NCBI GenBank assembly: GCA_945788655.1
Contig: CALZMV010000019.1
Location: 1 to 15,700 of the forward strand
DNA from: an uncultured Clostridia bacterium
GTDB lineage: Bacteria > Bacillota > Clostridia > Peptostreptococcales > Anaerovoracaceae
Reading direction: 5' to 3'
DNA length: 15,700 bases
The notes under the pieces: model-generated
Database searches by the model: none
The model's input: the letters and a program-made list of their open reading frames with translations, nothing else
Told to the model about the DNA's origin: nothing
Translations under genes and position numbers: made by a program
Shown here: one piece after another, positions 1-7,700 of the stretch
Layout: the number at the start of each line of letters is the position of its first letter
Numbering within the stretch: position 1 is the stretch's first letter

Positions 1-22
1 GCTTTGCGAAAGTTCGGTTTAG

Positions 23-39
23 CAAAAGCAAAGCTTTTG
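23..39 (-). repeat. Small inverted repeat just after tuf
   Basis: Arms CAAAAGC and GCTTTTG are separated by 3 nt, 11 nt beyond the tuf stop codon. On the minus strand no T-run follows, so this is not a convincing intrinsic terminator. It may be a 3'-end stabilising hairpin or part of a larger structure cut by the window edge. No gene is visible in positions 1-49. Confidence 0.4.
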
Positions 40-49
40 AACCTCACTT

Positions 50-1243
50 TTATTCGATGATTTCAGATACTACTCCGGAACCTACTGTTCTACCACCTTC
101 TCTGATCGCAAATCTTAATCCTTCTTCGATTGCGATTGGTGTGATCAGTTCGATTGTCATTGTGATGTTATCTCCTGGCATGCACATTTCTGTTCCTTCT
201 GGTAACTGTAAATCTCCTGTTACGTCTGTTGTTCTGAAGTAGAACTGTGGTCTGTATCCGTTGAAGAATGGTGTGTGTCTTCCGCCTTCTTCTTTCTTTA
301 ATACGTATACTTCACCTTTGAACTTTGTGTGTGGATGAATTGTTCCTGGCTGGCAAAGAACCTGTCCTCTTTCGATTTCGTTTCTCTGTACGCCTCTTAG
401 TAATGCACCGATGTTGTCTCCTGTTTCTGCCTTATCTAAAAGCTTTCTGAACATTTCTACACCTGTTACTACTACTTTTCTCTTTTCTTCTGTTAAGCCT
501 ATGATTTCTACTTCGTTACCTACTTCTAATACGCCTCTTTCTACTCTACCTGTTGCTACTGTACCTCTTCCTGTGATGGAGAATACGTCTTCTACTGGCA
601 TTAAGAATGGCTTGTCGTTGTCTCTTTCTGGTTCTGGAATATAAGTGTCTACTGCTTCGAATAATTCTAAGATCTTGTCTCCCCATGGACCATTTGGATC
701 TTCTAATGCGCCTAATGCGGATCCTCTGATGATTGGTGTGTCATCTCCTGGGAATTCATATTCGTCTAATAATTCTCTTACTTCCATTTCTACTAGGTCT
801 AATAATTCATCGTCATCTACCATGTCGCACTTGTTTAAGAATACGATGATGTATGGTACGCCTACCTGTCTTGATAAAAGAATGTGTTCTCTTGTCTGTG
901 GCATTGGACCATCTGTTGCAGCACATACCAGAATTGCACCGTCCATCTGTGCAGCACCTGTGATCATGTTCTTTACATAGTCAGCGTGGCCTGGGCAGTC
1001 TACGTGTGCATAGTGTCTGTTAGGTGTTTCGTATTCTACGTGAGCTGTGGAGATTGTGATACCTCTTTCTCTTTCTTCTGGTGCCTTGTCGATGTTTTCG
1101 AAGTCTACCTTCTGACCTAATCCGTATCTTTCGAATAATGTCTTTGTGATAGCTGCTGTAAGAGTTGTCTTACCGTGGTCTACGTGACCGATTGTTCCGA
1201 TGTTAATATGCGGTTTTGTTCTTTCAAATTTAGCTTTTGCCAT
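50..1243 (-). CDS. tuf: Elongation factor Tu (EF-Tu)
   Basis: EF-Tu is the cytosolic GTPase that brings aminoacyl-tRNA to the ribosomal A site. The 397-residue length is typical of the family. GTPase motifs are intact: GHVDHGKT at residues 19-26, RGITI at 60-64, DCPGH at 82-86 (His86 is the catalytic histidine), NKCD at 137-140 and SAL at 175-177. Beta-barrel domains 2 and 3 follow, ending with the conserved GLRFAIREGGRTVGSGVV segment. The ATG is preceded by GGAGG with 8 nt spacing. It is the last gene of the rpsL-rpsG-fusA-tuf block, 78 nt after fusA, with a hairpin in that spacer that could set its expression apart from fusA. Codon use is strongly biased (AGA, GTA, GAA), as expected for one of the most abundant proteins. 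Whether a second tuf copy exists elsewhere cannot be seen. Confidence 0.99.
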   Translation of the reverse strand: MAKAKFERTKPHINIGTIGHVDHGKTTLTAAITKTLFERYGLGQKVDFENIDKAPEERERGITISTAHVEYETPNRHYAHVDCPGHADYVKNMITGAAQMDGAILVCAATDGPMPQTREHILLSRQVGVPYIIVFLNKCDMVDDDELLDLVEMEVRELLDEYEFPGDDTPIIRGSALGALEDPNGPWGDKILELFEAVDTYIPEPERDNDKPFLMPVEDVFSITGRGTVATGRVERGVLEVGNEVEIIGLTEEKRKVVVTGVEMFRKLLDKAETGDNIGALLRGVQRNEIERGQVLCQPGTIHPHTKFKGEVYVLKKEEGGRHTPFFNGYRPQFYFRTTDVTGDLQLPEGTEMCMPGDNITMTIELITPIAIEEGLRFAIREGGRTVGSGVVSEIIE

Positions 1244-1274
1244 TTTAAATTTCCTCCGTTTTAGTAAGAAGCCT

Positions 1275-1297
1275 GCATATCCCTATAAGGGATATGC
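1275..1297 (-). repeat. Perfect hairpin in the fusA-tuf spacer
   Basis: A perfect 10-bp inverted repeat (arms GCATATCCCT and AGGGATATGC) with a 3-nt loop sits in the 78-nt gap between fusA and tuf. On the transcribed strand it is followed by AGGCTTCTTACT, not a T-run, so it is unlikely to terminate transcription. It lies about 24 nt upstream of the tuf GGAGG. An RNA processing or stability role, or modulation of tuf translation, is inference. Confidence 0.6.
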
Positions 1298-1321
1298 CAT
1301 CTTCTCTATTAGAAAATATAA

Positions 1322-3385
1322 TTACTTATTGATTTTATCTACCATGTGATCAGGCAGCTTTTCGAAGTGGTCCATCTGCATTACGTAAGTACCACGACCC
1401 TGAGTCTTGGATCTTAAGTCAGTTGCATATCCGAACATTTCTGATAATGGAACCATACCTCTAACTGCAACAGCTCCAAGGTTCATGTCTGAACCTTCGA
1501 TTCTACCTCTTCTTGAAGAGATATCACCGATTACATCACCCATGTATTCTTCCGGAACTGTAACTTCAACCTTGAAGATTGGTTCAAGAAGAACTGGATT
1601 TGCTTTCTTGCAAGCTTCCTTAAATGCCATGGAAGCAGCAATCTTGAACGCCATTTCAGAGGAGTCAACTTCGTGGTAAGAACCATCGTATAGTTCAATA
1701 CCAAGGTCAACAACCTGGAATCCTGCAACCGGTCCTGACTGCATTGCTTCTACGATACCTTCTTCGATCTTAGGAATGTATTCCTTAGGAATAGCACCAC
1801 CAACGATAGAGTTCTTAAATTCGAATCCACTGCCAGCTTCTCTTGGGTACATTCTGATCTTAACATGACCATACTGACCCTTACCACCAGACTGCTTAAC
1901 GTATTTGTGATCAACGTCAGCATTAGTAGTAATAGTTTCTTTGTAGGATACCTGAGGCTTACCTACGTTTGCTTCAACTTTGAATTCTCTTAACAGTCTG
2001 TCAACGATGATTTCAAGGTGTAATTCACCCATACCAGCGATGATAGTCTGTCCAGTTTCTTCGTTTGTATAAGTTTTGAAAGTAGGGTCTTCTTCTGCCA
2101 GTTTAGCAAGAGCCATACCCATCTTTTCCTGACCTGCCTTAGTCTTAGGCTCAATTGCGATTTCAATTACAGGTTCTGGGAATTCCATGGATTCCAGAAT
2201 AATTTCATTGTTCTCATCGCAAAGAGTATCACCTGTAGTAGTATCCTTTAGGCCTACTGCTGCAGCGATATCACCAGCGTATACTTCGCTGATTTCTTCT
2301 CTCTTGTTTGCGTGCATCTGAAGAATTCTACCGATTCTTTCTCTCTTACCCTTTACAGAGTTGTATACATAAGAACCGGAAGTTAACTTACCTGAGTATA
2401 CTCTGAAGAATGCTAACTTACCAACAAATGGGTCAGCCATAATCTTAAATGCTAAAGCTGAGAAAGGCGCGTTATCATCTGCAGGTCTTTCGTCTTCTTC
2501 ACCTGTTTCAGGGTTTACACCCTTGATTGCAGGGATATCTAATGGTGATGGCATGTAGTCAACAACAGCGTCTAACATCATCTGAACGCCCTTGTTCTTG
2601 TATGAGGAACCGCAAACTACTGGAACCATTCTGCCTGCAATTGTTTCCTGTCTGATTGCAGCCTTAATCTGTTCCATTGTTGGTTCTTCACCTTCAAGGT
2701 ACATCATCATTAATTCTTCATCTGTTTCGCATACAGATTCAACTAACTTTTCTCTCCATTCCTGAGCTAAGTCTGTTAAATCTGCTGGAATATCTGTAAT
2801 TTCGATTTCCTTACCAAGGTCATCTTTATAAATCTCTGCCTTCATTGTAACTAAGTCGATAATTCCAACGAATGTTTCTTCTGCACCGATAGGTAACTGG
2901 ATAGGTACAGCATTTGCCTTTAATCTATCCTTAACCATGTTTACTACTCTGAAGAAGTTAGCACCCATGATGTCCATCTTGTTTACATAAATCATTCTTG
3001 GAACTCCGTACTTGTCAGCCTGTCTCCAAACTGTTTCGGACTGAGGTTCTACCCCACCCTTAGCACAAAGTACTGTAACGGAACCATCAAGAACTCTTAG
3101 GGATCTTTCTACTTCAACTGTAAAGTCTACGTGTCCCGGAGTATCGATGATGTTAATTCTTGTATCTTTCCACTGTGCAGTTGTAGCGGCAGAGGTAATA
3201 GTAATACCACGTTCCTGTTCCTGTTCCATCCAGTCCATTGTTGCAGAACCTTCGTGAGTTTCACCGATCTTGTGAGTCTTACCAGTGTAGAACAGAATTC
3301 TTTCTGTTGTAGTTGTCTTACCGGCATCGATATGAGCCATGATACCGATGTTTCTAGTTTTTTCTAATGGAAAACTTCTTGGCAT
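1322..3385 (-). CDS. fusA: Elongation factor G (EF-G)
   Basis: EF-G is the ribosomal translocase: its GTP hydrolysis moves tRNAs and mRNA after peptide bond formation, and with RRF it helps recycle ribosomes. The 687 residues match the usual bacterial length. The GTPase domain shows AHIDAGKT at residues 17-24, RGITI at 59-63, DTPGH at 81-85 and NKMD at 135-138. Later segments show domain III (GMGELHLEIIVDRL) and domain IV (GGKGQYGHVKIR), both diagnostic of EF-G. The ATG has GGAGG 8 nt upstream. It lies 57 nt after rpsG and 78 nt before tuf on the same strand, the classical str-operon order. The G-domain pattern and full length argue for canonical EF-G and against a tetracycline-resistance TetM-type paralogue. 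The target of fusidic acid is this protein; no resistance assignment is made. Confidence 0.99.
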   Translation of the reverse strand: MPRSFPLEKTRNIGIMAHIDAGKTTTTERILFYTGKTHKIGETHEGSATMDWMEQEQERGITITSAATTAQWKDTRINIIDTPGHVDFTVEVERSLRVLDGSVTVLCAKGGVEPQSETVWRQADKYGVPRMIYVNKMDIMGANFFRVVNMVKDRLKANAVPIQLPIGAEETFVGIIDLVTMKAEIYKDDLGKEIEITDIPADLTDLAQEWREKLVESVCETDEELMMMYLEGEEPTMEQIKAAIRQETIAGRMVPVVCGSSYKNKGVQMMLDAVVDYMPSPLDIPAIKGVNPETGEEDERPADDNAPFSALAFKIMADPFVGKLAFFRVYSGKLTSGSYVYNSVKGKRERIGRILQMHANKREEISEVYAGDIAAAVGLKDTTTGDTLCDENNEIILESMEFPEPVIEIAIEPKTKAGQEKMGMALAKLAEEDPTFKTYTNEETGQTIIAGMGELHLEIIVDRLLREFKVEANVGKPQVSYKETITTNADVDHKYVKQSGGKGQYGHVKIRMYPREAGSGFEFKNSIVGGAIPKEYIPKIEEGIVEAMQSGPVAGFQVVDLGIELYDGSYHEVDSSEMAFKIAASMAFKEACKKANPVLLEPIFKVEVTVPEEYMGDVIGDISSRRGRIEGSDMNLGAVAVRGMVPLSEMFGYATDLRSKTQGRGTYVMQMDHFEKLPDHMVDKINK

Positions 3386-3442
3386 CTATTGTTCCTCCCT
3401 TCTACCATCGTAAACACATATTGCAAAAACCTTCTGATGAAA

Positions 3443-3913
3443 TTACCATCTGAAGTGTGCGAACGCCTTGTTCGCTTCTGCCATCTTGTGTGTATCTTCT
3501 TTCTTCTTTACGGAAGCACCTGTATTGTTAGCTGCATCCATAAGTTCTTTAGCAAGTCTTTCGGCCATAGTTCTTTCGCCTCTTGCTCTTGTGTATCTAG
3601 TAAGCCATCTTAAACCTAAAGTCTGTCTTCTTTCTGGTCTTACTTCTACTGGAACCTGGTAGTTCGCACCACCGATTCTCTTTGCTTTTACTTCTAAAAC
3701 AGGCATGATGTTGTTCATAGCCTTTTCGAATACTTCCAGTGGATTTTCGCCTGTCTGTTCTGCGATTCTGTCAAAAGCACCGTAAACGATAGCCTGAGCT
3801 GTACCCTTCTTACCGTCTAACATGATGCTGTTGATTAACTTAGCAACAGTCACGCTTCCGTAAACCGGATCTGGAAGTACGTCTCTCTTTGGTGTGTTAC
3901 CTTTTCTTGACAC
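3443..3913 (-). CDS. rpsG: 30S ribosomal protein S7 (GTG start)
   Basis: S7 binds the 3' major domain of 16S rRNA and nucleates assembly of the 30S head; it also contacts tRNA at the E site. From the GTG at 3913 the protein is 156 residues (MSRKGNTPKR...), the common bacterial length. DPVYGSVTVAKLINSIMLDG (residues 15-34) is the S7 signature region, and GGANYQVPVEV (81-91) is the rRNA-binding beta hairpin. The protein ends ...FAHFRW. An upstream in-frame ATG at 3934 would add seven residues (MAMEGRE) encoded by the ribosome binding site itself; GGAGGG lies 7 nt before the GTG, so GTG is preferred. A 274-nt spacer, much longer than needed, separates it from rpsL and contains hairpins and a possible leader peptide. 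In E. coli S7 represses its own operon through the rpsL-rpsG spacer; a similar loop here is inference. Confidence 0.97.
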   Translation of the reverse strand: MSRKGNTPKRDVLPDPVYGSVTVAKLINSIMLDGKKGTAQAIVYGAFDRIAEQTGENPLEVFEKAMNNIMPVLEVKAKRIGGANYQVPVEVRPERRQTLGLRWLTRYTRARGERTMAERLAKELMDAANNTGASVKKKEDTHKMAEANKAFAHFRW

Positions 3914-3920
3914 TTCTCTT

Positions 3921-3926
3921 CCCTCC
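3921..3926 (-). promoter_or_regulatory. Ribosome binding site that fixes the rpsG GTG start
   Basis: GGAGGG on the minus strand lies 7 nt before the GTG at 3913. It overlaps the codons that would follow the alternative ATG at 3934, so that longer start is unlikely. Confidence 0.75.
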
Positions 3927-3932
3927 ATTGCC

Positions 3933-3971
3933 AATCGCTTTTGATTCTGTCTTATCTAGTACAAAGCGATT
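3933..3971 (-). repeat. 9-bp stem immediately upstream of the rpsG ribosome binding site
   Basis: On the plus strand AATCGCTTT (3933-3941) is the exact reverse complement of AAAGCGATT (3963-3971), leaving a 21-nt loop. In the transcript the stem ends 6 nt before GGAGGG. The 5' arm in the transcript lies within the last codons of the possible leader peptide and its stop codon lies in the loop, so translation of that frame would open the stem. The pairing is seen; a regulatory role is inferred. Confidence 0.55.
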
Positions 3972-4006
3972 TTGCACAAATTGTTATAACTATTTTTATC
4001 GTGCAT
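3956..4006 (-). CDS. Possible 16-residue leader peptide upstream of rpsG
   Basis: A short frame (ATG ... TAG) reads MHDKNSYNNLCKIALY. It is preceded by AAGGTG with suitable spacing, and that site is itself inside the stem of the 4013-4034 hairpin. The stop codon falls in the loop of the 3933-3971 stem, upstream of rpsG. I recognise no protein family. It could act as a translated leader that couples ribosome occupancy to rpsG access, or it could be a chance frame; a frame of this length is not rare. Only conservation in related genomes or ribosome profiling would settle it. Confidence 0.25.
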   Translation of the reverse strand: MHDKNSYNNLCKIALY

Positions 4007-4012
4007 TTCTTC

Positions 4013-4034
4013 ACCTTTTCTCTGATGAAAAGAT
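4013..4034 (-). repeat. Hairpin covering the leader-peptide ribosome binding site
   Basis: On the plus strand CTTTTC (4015-4020) and GAAAAG (4027-4032) form a 6-bp stem with a 6-nt loop. In the transcript it can be extended by a G-U and an A-U pair to 8 bp. It includes the AAGG that would serve the 3956-4006 frame. Confidence 0.4.
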
Positions 4035-4167
4035 TACTCTGAGCGGCCCATGCACATAAAACGACCGTCCAGTATTGCCGGGGGTACTCGACGAACATCT
4101 AAGTCGCCGCGAGCGCTTTAATATATCTATTATATGGATATAAAAGGGCTCTACTAATTCCCGTACA

Positions 4168-4187
4168 TTGAAACTCTAATGTTTCAA
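4168..4187 (-). repeat. Hairpin abutting the rpsL stop codon
   Basis: Arms TTGAAAC and GTTTCAA (7 bp, 6-nt loop) begin directly after the rpsL TAA. On the transcribed strand no T-run follows, so it is not an intrinsic terminator; a processing or 3'-end protective role is possible. Confidence 0.5.
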
Positions 4188-4607
4188 TTATTTCTTAGCT
4201 TTAGGCTTCTTTGCACCGTACTTGGAACGAGCCTGAAGTCTGTTGTTAACTCCAGCTGTATCAAGTGTACCTCTGATGATGTGGTATCTAACACCTGGAA
4301 GGTCCTTAACTCTACCGCCTCTGATAAGAACTACAGAGTGTTCCTGTAAGTTATGTCCAATACCAGGGATGTAAGCAGTTACTTCAATACCGTTTGTAAG
4401 ACGTACTCTGGCAACTTTTCTAAGAGCTGAGTTAGGCTTCTTAGGAGTTACAGTCTTAACAGATGTGCAAACGCCTCTCTTCTGAGGTGAGTGAGTATCT
4501 GTAGCAACTCTCTTAAGTGAGTTCATACCCTTGTTAAGTGCAGGAGCAGTTGACTTTTTAACAGTGCTAGTTCTTCCTTCACGTACTAACTGATTAATAG
4601 TAGGCAT
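4188..4607 (-). CDS. rpsL: 30S ribosomal protein S12
   Basis: S12 sits near the decoding centre of the 30S subunit and governs reading accuracy. From the ATG at 4607 it is 139 residues, normal for Firmicutes, beginning MPTINQLVREGR. An in-frame upstream start (MKERRKR extension) is encoded by the ribosome binding site (AAGGAG, 7 nt before this ATG) and is rejected. Hallmarks are PQKRGVCT (41-48), TPKKPNSALRKV (54-65) and GHNLQEHSVVLIRGGRVKDL (84-103). The lysines whose substitution gives streptomycin resistance are both present (PKKPNS at 55-60 and RVKDLPG, Lys101), so a streptomycin-sensitive S12 genotype is expected. Asp102 is the residue that is methylthiolated in many bacteria. It is the first gene after the internal promoter at 4710-4739, with a leader hairpin, and the first gene of the rpsL-rpsG-fusA-tuf block. 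Confidence 0.98.
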   Translation of the reverse strand: MPTINQLVREGRTSTVKKSTAPALNKGMNSLKRVATDTHSPQKRGVCTSVKTVTPKKPNSALRKVARVRLTNGIEVTAYIPGIGHNLQEHSVVLIRGGRVKDLPGVRYHIIRGTLDTAGVNNRLQARSKYGAKKPKAKK

Positions 4608-4657
4608 CCTTTTTCTCCTTTCTTTCAATGTTAATTCTAAATTTATATTTTACACAC

Positions 4658-4691
4658 GAATCGGCCCGGACATACCGTCCGGACCTGATTC
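4658..4691 (-). promoter_or_regulatory. Strong stem-loop in the rpsL leader
   Basis: Arms GAATCGGCCCGGAC (4658-4671) and GTCCGGACCTGATTC (4677-4691) pair over about 14 bp, with one bulge, one wobble and a 5-nt loop. It is the most stable-looking structure in the window after the 13603 terminator. On the transcribed strand it is followed by GTGTGTAAAAT, so it lacks the T-run of a terminator. It lies between the internal promoter and rpsL and would form the 5' end of the transcript. Possible roles are 5'-end stabilisation, a protein-binding leader, or partial transcription control; none is shown. Confidence 0.6.
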
Positions 4692-4709
4692 TGTCTAAAA
4701 CCAAATGAT

Positions 4710-4739
4710 ATTTTATCACACAACTACTATTTGTGTCAA
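4710..4739 (-). promoter_or_regulatory. Promoter for rpsL-rpsG-fusA-tuf
   Basis: On the minus strand a perfect -35 TTGACA (4739-4734) is followed after 18 nt by -10 TAAAAT (4715-4710), which carries an upstream TG (TGATAAAAT) in the extended -10 position. It begins about 10 nt past the rpoC stop codon. It would give an rpsL leader of roughly 95 nt containing the 4658-4691 stem-loop. Since no terminator follows rpoC, read-through from rpoB-rpoC is also expected. Confidence 0.75.
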
Positions 4740-4748
4740 ACTAAAATA

Positions 4749-7700
4749 TTAGTCAAGTTCAATTATTTCAGATGTTTCTGCTATTTCATCGTCATCATCT
4801 TCAAAAAGATCATCAGCCAACTCTGCTTCAACAATTACGTCTTCAATGACAGTTTCTTCTTCCTTTTGTTCTGCCATTGCTGCAAGTTCCTGCTCTCTTT
4901 CGAAGTTTTCCATTATTTCAGCATTTACACCGTAATCTAATTCGATGTTCTTATAGCGCTTCATACCTGTGCCGGCAGGAATCAGCTTACCAATCATGAT
5001 GTTTTCCTTAAGACCGATAAGCTTGTCATTCTTACCCTTGATTGCAGCGTCTGTAAGAACTCTTGTAGTTTCCTGGAATGATGCCGCTGACAAGAATGAG
5101 TTTGTAGCCAGAGAAGCCTTTGTGATACCGAGAAGAATTCTGTTAGCTACGCAAGGCTCGCCGCCTTCTGCCACTGCTTTTTCGTTTGCTTCCTGAATTT
5201 CAAATTTTCCGTATAAACCTCCAGGAAGTAAATCTGTATCTCCTGCATCTTCAATCTTATATTTTGACAGCATCTGGCTTACGATAACTTCAACGTGCTT
5301 GTCGTTGATATCTACACCCTGCTGTTTATATACTCTCTGCACTTCCTTCAGCAGATACTGATAAACGCCTTCAACACCGTTTAATCTTAAAATGTCATGT
5401 GGATTTAGTGGACCACGCGTAATCTGTCCACCGGCAAATACCTCATCTCCAACCTTAACATTTAGTCTTGCCCCATAAGGTATTACATATACCCTATCTT
5501 CTTCTTTTCCGCGAACTCTAACTTCAGTTTTGTTATCCTTTCTTGTCTCAATAGAAAGAACAACACCATCAGCTTCGCATATTTCAGCAATACCCTTCGG
5601 TTTTCTAGCTTCGAAAAGTTCTTCTACTCTTGGAAGACCCTGAGTGATATCGCCGCCGGCTACACCACCGGTATGGAAAGTTCTCATTGTTAACTGAGTA
5701 CCTGGTTCACCGATTGACTGTGCTGCGGTAATACCAACAGCTTCTCCGATGTTAACTTCTTCGCCGGAAGCAAGGTTTCTGCCATAACACTTTGCACAGA
5801 TACCTGTTCTTGAGTGGCAAGTCATTACAGAACGGATTGCTACGCTTTCTATGCCACATTTTTCAATTCTGTCTGCTTGTGCTTCAAGAATTTCTTCGTT
5901 CTGTTCAACAATCACCTCGTTTGTCTGAGGATCTACGATATCAACAAGAGCTGTTCTTCCAACAATTCTCTGCTTTAATGGTTCAATAACTTCCTTGCCA
6001 TCTGTAAACGCTCTTACCTCAACGCCCTCATCTGTTCCGCAATCATATTCTCTAACGATTACGCTATGAGAAACGTCAACAAGTCTTCTTGTCAGGTAAC
6101 CTGAGTCGGCTGTACGAAGAGCTGTATCAGCAAGACCCTTTCTTGCACCATTTGATGAAATGAAGTATTCCAGAATTGATAATCCTTCACGGAAGTTTGA
6201 TTTGATAGGAATTTCTACAGTCTTACCTGTAGCATTTGCCATCAGACCACGCATACCGCCTACCTGCTTAATCTGGTTCTTACTACCTCTGGCACCGGAG
6301 TTAGCCATGATAAACAGGTTGTTTAATGTGCCTAATGAATCCATAAGTGCATCGGCAACATCATCTGTAGCTTTTGTCCAGATTTTAATTACCTGCTCAT
6401 ATCTTTCCTGGTTTGACATCAAACCTCTTCTGTATGCTTTTTCATACTTATCAACTTCTGCCTCTGCAGCTGCAAGGATTTCCTGCTTAGCATCAGGAAT
6501 TTCCATGTCGCTTACACTGATTGTAACCGCGCCCTTTGTTGAGTATTTGTAACCCATTGACTTGATATAGTCAAGCATGATTACTGTGCCTGTATTTCCA
6601 TGAGTACGATAGCACTTATCAATGATTGCACCCAGTTTTTTCTTATCACATAAGAAGTCAACTTCCAGTCCGTATGGATCAACGGTTCTGTCAACAAAAC
6701 CCAAATCCTGAGGAATTCCCTGGTTGAAGATAAAACGACCAACTGTAGATTCTACAAGACCGCCCTTCTTATCTTCTGCATCTTTGTACATTCTAACCTT
6801 AACTTTTGCGTGAATTCCTACCACACCTGTCTGATATGCCATAAGCATTTCATCAAGGTCAGTAAATATCTTGCCATCGCCTACTTCAGCGTATGTGTTT
6901 CTTTCTTCAACACCAGGGTGTGTCAGATAGTAACTTCCAAGAATCATGTCCTGTGTAGGAGTTGTGATTGGAGAACCATCTTTTGGTGCCAAAATATTGT
7001 TTACTGAAAGCATCAGGAATCTTGCTTCAGCCTGCGCTTCAACTGAAAGCGGTACGTGAACGGCCATCTGGTCACCGTCAAAGTCAGCGTTGAATGCTGT
7101 ACATACTAACGGATGAAGTTTTATTGCCTTACCTTCTACCAATACCGGTTCGAAAGCCTGGATACCTAGTCTGTGAAGTGTAGGCGCACGGTTTAACATT
7201 ACAGGATGTTCTTTAATTACGCCTTCAAGCACATCCCAAACTTCCGGTCTTACCTTCTCTACCATTCTCTTTGCGCTCTTGATGTTATGTGCATATCCCT
7301 GTTCAACTAATTCTTTCATTATGAAAGGCTTGAACAGTTCGAGAGCCATCTTCTTAGGAAGACCGCACTGATAGAACTTAAGTTCAGGTCCAACTACGAT
7401 TACAGAACGTCCTGAGTAGTCTACACGCTTACCAAGCAGATTCTGTCTGAATCTACCCTGCTTACCCTTTAACATGTCTGAAAGTGACTTTAAAGGTCTT
7501 GATCCAGGACCGGTAACAGCTCTTCCTCTTCTACCGTTGTCGATAAGTGAGTCAACTGCTTCCTGAAGCATTCTCTTTTCGTTTCTTACAATAATGTCAG
7601 GAGCGCCTAGTTCAAGAAGTCTGTTAAGTCTGTTATTTCTGTTGATAACTCTTCTATATAAGTCATTTAAGTCAGATGTAGCGAATCTGCCACCATCAAG

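Larger units (their letters stand above)
3914..4187 (-). promoter_or_regulatory. Long structured rpsL-rpsG intercistronic region
   Basis: This 274-nt spacer inside an otherwise compact operon holds, in transcript order: a hairpin abutting the rpsL stop (4168-4187); an AT-rich stretch with a TATAAT (4129-4134) but no good -35; a GC-rich block (about 4041-4116) whose ends GCGGC and GCCGC can pair; a hairpin at 4013-4034; a 16-codon leader frame (3956-4006); and a 9-bp stem (3933-3971) just before the rpsG ribosome binding site. The base composition of the GC-rich block differs clearly from typical spacers. In E. coli, S7 binds the equivalent region to repress translation; this sequence is a candidate functional counterpart, but I do not recognise a named RNA family. 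Confidence 0.5.

Noticed and set aside
645..980. 111-residue plus-strand frame opposite tuf
   Set aside because: It is a shadow of tuf caused by its biased codon use; the protein is Ser/Asn-rich low complexity.
1275..1297. Terminator between fusA and tuf
   Set aside because: A perfect stem but no T-run on the transcribed strand.
1322..3385. Tetracycline-resistance protection protein (TetM type) for the EF-G-like gene
   Set aside because: The length, canonical EF-G motifs and position between rpsG and tuf fit fusA.
4129..4157. Promoter for rpsG based on TATAAT at 4129-4134
   Set aside because: At 17-nt spacing the -35 would be TTAGTA, a poor match, and there is no extended -10; kept only as a remark in the spacer entry.
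4605..4628. Longer S12 beginning MKERRKR
   Set aside because: Those codons are the ribosome binding site region; S12 proteins begin at MPTINQ or similar.
4658..4691. Terminator of the rpoB-rpoC transcript
   Set aside because: The strong stem is followed by GTGTGTAAAAT, not by T residues, and it lies downstream of a good promoter.
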